Translations under genes and position numbers: made by a program
Assembly (NCBI RefSeq): GCF_963854185.1
Contig: NC_085007.1
Coordinates: forward strand, 17,533,548-17,597,547
Direction: 5' to 3'
DNA from: Sardina pilchardus
Lineage: Eukaryota; Chordata; Actinopteri; Clupeiformes; Clupeidae
DNA: 64,000 bases
Notes under the pieces: generated by a model
Told to the model about the DNA's origin: nothing
Databases searched by the model: none
What the model saw: only the letters and a program-made list of their open reading frames with translations
In this document: piece by piece, positions 54,623-64,000 of the stretch
Position numbering within the stretch: position 1 is the stretch's first letter
How the letters are laid out: each line of letters opens with the position of its first letter

Positions 54623-54674
<52 letters not shown>
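54621..54674. repeat. GA microsatellite
   Basis: (GA)n with one TA interruption. Confidence 0.95.
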
Positions 54675-54675
<1 letters not shown>

Positions 54676-55644
54676 AAAGACAGTGAGAGAGGTACTGCAT
54701 TGCTGTATGACCTCAAACTCACACCAGTTTTTCCGAGTCCTATCTTCCCATGATAGGACCCCATCATTATCAGTCCTATTTGTTTGCCCCGGAGGACAGG
54801 AGGTGTCTTTCTGACACCCACAACCCGCAGCTCTAGTTCCAAAGAGCCAGTGTGAGCGCGAGCGGGGGTGGACGACCCAAAAAGGTGCTCTTCCAGTTTG
54901 TCGAGGAAAAAAAGAACGCTCGAGAGACAGAAATACAAAACTAAGGGAGACGGGAATAATATTTTCTAAATAGGGTCACATATCCATGAGAAGCCTCTAC
55001 GTTTCCTTTCTTGGCATGCTGTTATATGCAACACTGCCATCTTGAGTTCAAAGATGGGACTTCTGTCACATAGTGCACACTGATCAGTGAGGAAAAGCCA
55101 CGGTATGGCACGACTGAGTGATGTCTCCTTCTAAAAGAAGTGAAGTAGCCTATCAATCATCCTATGAGCCTATGATAAAAAAAAAACAGGGAACAACCAA
55201 TGTAAACTGTGGAAGGTCAAGAATATATGTACGAAAACAAGTACAAGACAAATACAAGATGTACAAGAAATGCCAACAAAATAAGAAAGGACATGCTGCA
55301 TAAATGTCAACCTTCAAACAGATCTCTAAGCAAAGTCTGGGAAGCCATTTTTTATATATATATAATTCAATTTAGTCTAATAATTCCTTTGGATTTCTCT
55401 CTGTCTGTGTGTCTGCCTGTCTGTCTATGTGTGTATCTTTGGGTGACCCCAGCGTGCCTTCCTCTCGCTCTCCCACAGCGTACCCCAATCTCGACGGCGC
55501 TGCTCACGCAGAGGAATGCTCTGGCAGTGGCCAGACCATGCAGACAATGGCCGCTTGTGTCCAGTGGAAAACGCCGCGATCCCACAGCTGCCACTATCAA
55601 TTTACTCTTCCAAACATCTCCACTCTCTGCCTGCTCCTCAAGCC

Positions 55645-55692
55645 CAGAGTAGAGCGGAGCAGAGCGGAGCAGAGCAGAGTAGAGTGGAGCAG
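55645..55692. repeat. AGAGCGGAGC minisatellite
   Basis: About five 10-bp units alternating AGAGC/GGAGC and AGAGT variants. Confidence 0.85.
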
Positions 55693-55737
55693 GCTCCCTC
55701 CCACATGGGCATACGGGCCCCTGAATGTACGACTCTC

Positions 55738-56018
55738 CCTTAAACAGACACATGCACACAACAAAACACACACACAAACATAGAACACGAAACACATACA
55801 TGTCTGAATCTATGCACAGTATGCCTAAAGATAACATATTTATGCCCACACACAGACACACACACACACACACACACACAGATGAACACTCATTCTCTCT
55901 TTCTCTCTGTCTCACTTACACACACTCTCTGTCCTTCTTCCTCTGCCTCTGTTTAACACTTTCAGACACACACTCCCTTTCTTTCTCTGCCACACCCACA
56001 TGCCACACCCATACAAAC

Positions 56019-56069
<51 letters not shown>

Positions 56070-56094
56070 ACAGACACACAGACACACAGACACA

Positions 56095-56132
<38 letters not shown>
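55738..56132. repeat. Compound CA-rich region
   Basis: Clusters of (CA)n at 55850-55880, 56021-56064 and 56095-56132, with ACAG units and CT-rich spacers. Apparent His/Thr-rich or Cys/Val-rich reading frames are artefacts of the repeat. Confidence 0.93.
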
Positions 56133-56133
<1 letters not shown>

Positions 56134-56917
56134 TGTCTACAGCTGTATGGCTGCCTCCTTTGATAAAGTAATAACAGTTATGGCCCACCCTTATCTCTCC
56201 ACCCTTTCTAACACTGTAATACATTATATATTAAGCACCACAGGAATGGCCCATTATGGTCATTTGTCATTGTTCTAGCCCTATTAATAGAAAACTAAAC
56301 TGATGTAAAGAACACATTTACTTGATGCTGTGTGAAATATAGCAAACTTAACCTGAGATGTTTGGAAAGAAATTCCGGAGTTCCCAAAAATTCCTTTACA
56401 GTTCCCTAAATCTTCAAATGTCTTTGAGCGATATTTGAAAAGGATGCTCTAGTCTAATGTAAGGCTATGCTTGTCCAGACATCACATACCAACTTATCTC
56501 CATGGGTTGCTGTGGTGACCAGTATAGAAGCAATGAATCAATCAATAAAAGTTATTTGATCCCTAACAGCAGGAATTCAAGTACTTCTATCGTACTGGAT
56601 TTGAGGTCATTCTATGTTGTGAGTGACATAAAAGACACTGAAATGATAAAAGATTGAAATCCAATTTGAGTGGACAGAGTGTCCGCACTGAGACTTGTGC
56701 AGAAATCCGGTTGAATTGTACTTTGGGTCCAATTTGCAAAATAATCAGATTTCATTTGGCTTTTCATTTTCTATTTTGCCGCCCAGAATTTCAAAACATA
56801 ATCTGGATACAATCTGGAAATGCCAAAAAAATGGATTTGGTCTGGCAGTTTTTTTGTGTGTGTGTTAGGCTGAACTTGGGTATGTCCTTCGGAACTTCCA
56901 AACACTTATTATATTCA

Positions 56918-57145
56918 TGGCTCTTAACAGATGCTTTTTGTCCAGAGCGACTTACAATGACATAAATTATAACATTACATTAACATTAAAATGAACAGTT
57001 TGAAGTAAAGCTGAAATTACAAAAAATACATTTAACAGAATACAAACAATTAACATAAACAAATACAAAGCACAACTCTATTTTTAAGAATTAATTAGTT
57101 AGATACAAGGTGAACAGAGGAGTCTTTAGACCCTTTTGGAATGAT
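56918..57145 (+). mobile_element. Degraded teleost interspersed repeat (candidate)
   Basis: Begins with ACAGATGCTTTTTGTCCAGA followed by GCGACTTACAATGAC, close to a motif I recall as very common in fish genomes (GACGCTTTTATCCAAAGCGAC). It continues through an A-rich stretch to AAGGTGAACAGAGGAGTCTT. The class cannot be assigned without a repeat library. Confidence 0.45.
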
Positions 57146-57435
57146 TAGACCCTCACACAGTGTCAGTCTGTTTTAATTTTACATTTGACTTCAAGTCTCC
57201 ATGGCAATATCGCCAGACTGCAATTTGCCGTTCGCTAATCAGCACTTCCAAGTGCCTGGCATTTAGCTTGAGCCCCACATCAGAGTCGCTCCCTAAGATT
57301 AGTCTGCACTTGTCTGTGCCATCAGCCAGTGATGCTCCGGAGCATGTGTGTGCATGCGGCAGGGGATTAGGAGCCAACAAAGACTTCTGTTCAGGCCACA
57401 GCCCTCAACACACACGCTCCTAACACATATGGGCT

Positions 57436-57626
57436 GTGGACACACACATGGACAGACACAGGCATGCACACGCGCACACGCGCGCATGCGCACGAACGCA
57501 CGCACGCACACACGCACGCAAGCACGCACACACACAAACACGCACACACACAGGAACACAAGCATGCACACACACACACACACACACACACGCATGCACA
57601 CATGCATGCACCCACCCACCCACCCA

Positions 57627-57670
<44 letters not shown>
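57436..57670. repeat. Compound CA/CG/CCCA repeat
   Basis: Long alternating purine-pyrimidine stretch: CACG-rich units, (CA)n, (CCCA)n at about 57609-57626, then (CA)n. It has strong Z-DNA potential. It ends about 100 bp before the foldback element. Confidence 0.93.
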
Positions 57671-57672
<2 letters not shown>

Positions 57673-57773
57673 CACATACAGAGAGTGCGCCTAAAGCAAT
57701 GTGCACATAATGTGTGAATGTGAATCACACACATAATGCCCCCCCCCCGCCTACACACACACACACACATATA

Positions 57774-58643
57774 CAGTGAGGAGCACATGTATTTGATACC
57801 ATGCTAAAACAGGAATATAAAATCATCATTTGACAATTGATCTTAATGCCTTAATTTAAAAAATGAGTAAAAATCAAACCGCCAAGGACACCAATTTTCT
57901 TTGTGATTGAAGAATGTATCGTAAATAGATAAATGTTTTCCTTAAATGCTAGGGGAAGGAAGTATTTGACCCCCTATGTAACCCTATGGGAATTTAACAC
58001 ATAGGGTTAACATAGGGGCAGGCAGATTTTTATTTTTAAAGACCAGCTATTTCATGGATCTAGGATATTATGCATCCCGATAAATTTCCCTTGGCCTTTG
58101 GAATTAAAATAGCCCCACATCATCACATACCCTTGACCATAGCTAGAGATTGGCATGGTGCTTTTTCCAGTAGGCCTATTAGCCTGTTTGATTTGCATTG
58201 AGCTCAATGAGCATCAAACAGGCTAATAGGCCTACTGCAAAAAGCACCATGCCAATCTCTCGCTATGGTGAAAGGTATGTAATGACGTGGGGCTATTTTA
58301 ATTCCAACGGCCAAGGGAACTTTATCAGGATGCATAATAACCTGAATCCATGAAATAGCTGGCCTTAAAAAATAAAAATCTGCCTGCCCCAATGTTAACC
58401 CTATGTGTTAAATTCCCATAGGGTTACATTGGGGGTCAAATACTTCCTTCCCCCTAGCATTTAGGAAGAACATTTATTTATTTACGAAACATTCTTCATT
58501 CACAAAGAAAATTGGGGTAGTTAGCGGTTTTATTTTTACTCAATTTTTGAATTAAGACATTAAGATCAATTGTCAAATGATGATTTTATATTCCTCTTTT
58601 TAGTCAACTTTAGCATGGTATCAAATACATGTTCTCCTCACTG
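57774..58643. mobile_element. Tc1/mariner-type foldback (palindromic) element
   Basis: An 870-bp inverted repeat flanked by TA on both sides (57772-57773 and 58644-58645). The ends are CAGTGAGGAG and its complement. The two arms, each over 400 bp, pair almost end to end with scattered mismatches and one small insertion near 58605; the centre is at about 58196-58209 (CATTGAGCTCAATG). Each arm has an outer motif (GTATTTGATACC) and an inner one (GGAAGTATTTGACCCCC at about 57958-57974, and its mate at 58431-58447). This recalls the IR/DR layout of fish Tc1-like elements, whose ends also begin CAGTGAGG and contain GTATTTGA. No full transposase is present. If transcribed it would form a very long hairpin. 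Confidence 0.85.
58282..58353 (+). pseudogene. Possible transposase remnant in right arm of foldback
   Basis: A 23-codon frame ending in TGA reads MTWGYFNSNGQGNFIRMHNN then LNP. The WGYF motif resembles the WG-x-F region of Tc1/mariner DDE transposases. The piece is short and the left arm carries an inverted, diverged copy. The match is by eye and could be chance. Confidence 0.3.
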
Positions 58644-58645
58644 TA

Positions 58646-61600
58646 TATACAAAGCATACCAGACACGCCTTCCATTCACACATAGGATGTATGGCTCTTA
58701 TGCTGTGCTGATGGGTACTAATTCACAGGCGCGCAAAAAGAAATACAATGTGCGTATTCAGGCTGAATCATCATTTCCCACCGCACAGAGTACATTTGTA
58801 AACTAAGAAATATTACAACAGCATAGCCATATCTCATGCAAATACAGCATTTCCCTGTCGAAATGCCAGACTTGTGCAACCGGTTCCCAATTGTTGATAA
58901 CATTTACAACAAATGTCCTTCTCTTATCGATGTCTTAGTGGTCTTTCACCCATACTGTACCTCCCACGTGGAATGGAGAAACTGCTGAATTTAGAGAATG
59001 ACACTTCTGGCATTGCATGCAGAACATGAATTCCATGAGCCCTTGGACCGGTCAGTATACAGACTACTGTTTGCAGGGGCATCTTTGGGGCCGCATGAAG
59101 TCATTTCCACAGAGATTCTTGAGAGCCAGGAAGGGCAGCACTAAAATCTACCATTAGCCGAGCAGTCGGACGCTGGTACGGGGCCAGAGGGTGAAACAGA
59201 GGTGAGCCTGCCGGACGCAGTGACCCTTTCAAAGACATTGCTTTAGTGGACCCACGTAAATGGCATCATTAGGGGGGCCAGCCAAGTTGGCATGACGATA
59301 GTCTGTGCTATAGCAGCACAAAATGAGCCCAGGTAGTATCTGTGTCTGACATCAAGGGTCTGAGATAATGTCTTTCAGATGAAGGACAGCCTTTTTTCTC
59401 CTCTCTCGGGTACACTGGCTGGTCAGAGGTGCGGGCATAATTCCAGTGTGGAAAACAGAGACTGAGTGGACTACTGGACTTCGGACTGACCTACAGTACA
59501 AACCCATGAGTAAAAAAAAATACGCCTAGAGAATTAGTGCTTAAATCACAGAGGTTTGCTTCACTCGTTGTGTTTAAGTGACCTAAAGGAGGTCCCTCGG
59601 ACCACAATGTGAAAACCACAACCGCAAGAAAATCCAACACAGACCAAGACCAATTTTAACATCTCAGTCATTTTCATGTGAGGGCATGAGCAGACCAGAG
59701 CTCAGGGAAGACAAACACATCAACAGTAACTGGGCTGATGACACTTTGGCCTTTTAGACCTACTGACGTTTCATAGTTAGTTAAAGTTATAGTTAGTCAT
59801 GATTGGTATGATATGAGCAAACATCAGATACACTCGGTGTATAAATGTTTTGGTTGTAGTACCACTAGAATACAAGAATCCAAATTTGAGTACATGAAGA
59901 AATTGGCTTGCAGTTGCAGAGCTTTGTGGCCCACTATGTGACGTATACATGTTGCATGAGGCAAAATTCAATGCAATTCAATTCAATTCAATTCAATTCA
60001 ATAGAAAAGCAAATATTAAGGGTTAGTCAATCAAGCACACACTTTCACACTGCTCCATATATGGATTTTAAGTGCTTCTGTGAAACATGAATCAGTTCCT
60101 TACATAAGTACGGTTGCCTGACGTGCCCGAATAACAAACTCGGACTTGTAGAGCTTCCGCTGATCATTCTACAGCCAAACCGAGCGCATCATTCGATTCG
60201 GATGCTGTGATTGTGAAATACCTTGCAAGGCTATTGCACATTTGAGGCACATTTTTTATTATCTTATAGCTCTTTGGAGTCTACCTGAGCCACTGTTTAG
60301 CAATTACAGTAAGACCAACCAAACATTAAAGCACTGACTATAGACTATTCTAGACTTTTACAAATAGTTGGAGCTGTGACCTTTCTACTTCAGTCGTGAC
60401 AAACAAAAATACACACAAAGTAGAAAAACAAATATTATGCTAGGGTGTTATGCAATATTCCGATTGCAGCCGTTTTTAATGCATATACTCTCTTAATGTA
60501 CATGCACTCTCTTAGGCTGGAGGCATTTATTTACATAAATGCATACATAATTTAATGGCTACTTACTGGATGTTCATATTAAAATAATTTACAAACACAG
60601 TAGCTGTACAAATATTGGGGGCTACTGAATAAGTAGACCATGAATAATTCCCCTGCAATGATATATTCTAGGTACATGTGGCTGCATGTTTAGGGTAGAC
60701 CTACTAGATATCCCAGTGGATGAGGAGCAGTAATGGAATTTTTTTCCGCCTTGCACAACCAGGAATATGTCCTGCTTCGTGCCCTAATTCTCCAGAACCA
60801 ACATTTCATCTAAACCAATATGCTAGCCAGTGCAGTGAGGCATTGATGATTGAAGGCGTCTGTGGGAATAGACCTGGAGGCTATCTATGCCAATCCCAAA
60901 ACCATCCCCTGATTGTTGCTTAATGCTTAAGTAGTTGCAACATTCACCAAAAAACAAAAGTGCCTTTTAAAATGAGTTAACAGATCAGATATGCAAGAAA
61001 AAGGGGGGAGAGTGAACTTTCAGATAAATTTCAGATGAATTTGAATGACATCCTTTGACTGGTACAGTATGACGTACAATTCATCTTTGTCTGAACAGAG
61101 TGTCAGTGCAACAGATGCTGTTTCCTGGGGGGTTTGTTACTGTTTTACGATGCGTAATGGCTATTACGCGCTTTAATATAACATGATGGCCAAGCAGTAG
61201 TTAATGTCTCTTCCCTTTCCCCATTCTTTCCCATAATTCCCTCTTCCACTAGATGGTGGCCATGCTCAATAGCAGTTCATTTACAGATGCACCTGTTCTG
61301 TCAACTGTAATTGAGACAGAGGAGCCAGTGTCATTCAACAGGGCCAGTGTCTGACAAGCTGCTACACGCTTTTATAGAGAGCAGATAGAGCTGAAGTGCT
61401 TTCATTCCTGTTAAATTTGAGTGACTCCACAGATAAGAGAGAACACACTTGGCCACTCCAGTCCACTAGCTATACATCTCATTTGCCTTTATTACGTATA
61501 TCAATCAATCAAAAATATACTTGTGATGAAGCCAGAAAATTATGCTAGCAGATTTCCATCTCACCAACAACACACATTAAACACTGAAAGAAATGTTTGC

Positions 61601-62969
61601 AAACCAACATCAATTAGGCTCAGGCCTAATTTCAATTAAGTTGATTATGAAATGGAACATCACTAGTCACATCAACAAAATAAATGAAGGCTTCCTACAC
61701 ATGGAGTAAGAACGTAGTCTTACTTGTAAGCGTGTATATCATTGACTCTGAGTAGATGGGGAAATAAGTCTCACACTCACTCACTCACTCACACATACAA
61801 TACAATCCTACTTAAAATCACTGTTAACTTGTAGCTATGTGCCATCTGTATGGCAAACAGTCGTTGTTAGGGGGTGTGGATATGTTTGCTATGGTATAGT
61901 GGAATAGGAGATTGTTGCTATAGGACTGCTCTGGTAATGTGAATTATTATATAAAGGATGTTTGCTGATGTGGGCATTGGACACTAAGGTGTACAAGACT
62001 GTTGCTACTGTTGTTATGTGGTAGCTCTAGTAACCCTTATCAACAGGAAATAGGTCAAACAGACATCAAAGTTGCCTTTATGACAGCTGAAACCAGATGG
62101 AATCAACTGTTTTAAATCTGTGTGCACTTATGTCTTGGAGTATGTTCTACACTGTTCTATGTTTTACAGTATACAGTTCTTTGAACACAAATATATTATT
62201 CTTTATGTGTATATAGTATTATATACTGTATATTAATTAATTCTCACAGATAGGGTCTCCTTTCTGAACGCTGCTCACTTGCGTGCTTCTGACAGATAAC
62301 CACTGACCTGGAAATATGCCTAGAGAGTCCAATGCCTCAAGATAACCGCTATTCAAAAGGGAAAAGACCCTGACTTAGATGCTAAATGAACTATGCTGTT
62401 CACATTTAACGTAGTTCAAATCACGGGCAAACAGACAGGCAAGGCGGCGCACATTTGGAACAGATTTGTCTCACATATGGTCCATGAAAAAACAGGGTAC
62501 GCATATCTGAGCGATGGGTCTTGTTGTCGGGCCTCTCTGTTATAAGCTGCGGCTATTTGATCTGGCCATGACGGATAGCAATCCATGTCAATCCACTCTT
62601 AACGCTTTTAATACAAAATATTCTAATGTCCTACTCAGTGTCTGCACAATCCTGTAGGCTACCACAGCTATCACAGAGCACTACCAGAAAGCATGAAATA
62701 TTTAACAAAGACTGAATACAAGTGTGCTAAAACTGCTAGTAATGTGTTTCTTATGCCAGTGACTGCAATCCCAAACCGTATGGACTGTAGATTAAGCCTG
62801 AATCAGAGTACTAAGCTTTTAATGGTCACAAAGTTTGGATGTGTGCCAAATGAAAACCATGCAGTATGCGCCTGCAATAAATGCTGCTCTCATCCTCTCA
62901 TGATGCTCCCCCTCCTACTGTATAAACATACTAACAATGCAACAGTGCAATGCACACATCTCTCCTCCC
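58646..62969. other. Upstream region, no gene recognised
   Basis: A/T-rich non-coding sequence with a short (ATTCA)n run at 59965-60002 and a small (CTCA)n run near 61775-61795. All open frames are short and unlike known proteins. Confidence 0.5.
59965..60002. repeat. (ATTCA)n pentanucleotide repeat
   Basis: About six to seven ATTCA units. Confidence 0.93.

Positions 62970-64000
<1,031 letters not shown>

Larger units (their letters stand above)
39561..57430. other. Upstream region of nrg1 type I, no gene recognised
   Basis: About 18 kb of A/T-rich sequence with scattered microsatellites (entered separately) and no supported exon on either strand. It could be intergenic, or an intron if an earlier nrg1 first exon lies beyond the window. 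An AATAAA at about 44388 stands alone and is not linked to a reading frame. Confidence 0.5.

Noticed and set aside
55367..55915. 182-residue minus-strand frame
   Set aside because: Mostly CA/TG-derived Cys/Val repeats; the middle part resembles no known family and has no splice context.

Overview
The window is nuclear DNA of a bony fish, most likely a teleost. It has small, widely spaced exons with GT-AG splice sites, very long CA/TG and GA/CT microsatellites, a hAT and a Tc1-like non-autonomous transposon, and fish-type neuregulin sequence. Nothing bacterial or viral is seen. The species cannot be named from the sequence.

I recognise one gene: neuregulin 1 (nrg1), on the minus strand, so transcription runs from high to low coordinates. 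Five coding exons are supported. In gene order they are the type I first exon (39352-39265), two exons that together make one Ig-like C2 domain (33677-33503 and 32913-32792), the type III (CRD/SMDF) first exon with its transmembrane segment (20240-19517), and the exon for the first part of the EGF domain (273-135). All have good splice signals and matching phases: both the type I/Ig chain and the type III exon end in phase 1, and both can join the shared EGF exon. The rest of the EGF domain, the alpha/beta alternative exons, the main transmembrane segment and the cytoplasmic tail must lie to the left of base 1.

The locus therefore shows the usual two-promoter design. One promoter near 39.4 kb gives Ig-containing forms with a basic N-terminus and no signal peptide. 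A second promoter near 20.3 kb, inside the intron between the Ig and EGF exons, gives the membrane-tethered type III form. Upstream of 39.4 kb (39.4-64 kb) I see no exon, only repeats and transposon debris.

Outside the exons the window holds microsatellites, a 1.2-kb hAT-type non-autonomous element with a perfect 8-bp target duplication (29.3-30.5 kb), an 870-bp Tc1/mariner-type foldback (57.8-58.6 kb), two degraded interspersed repeats, and G-rich or purine-rich tracts likely to form non-B DNA. I found no RNA gene, CRISPR array, operon or prokaryotic defence system. The less expected signals are the CT microsatellite serving as the polypyrimidine tract of the common EGF exon, the acidic N-terminus of the type III protein, the long hairpin, and strong over-representation of the heptamer TACTGTA/TACAGTA.
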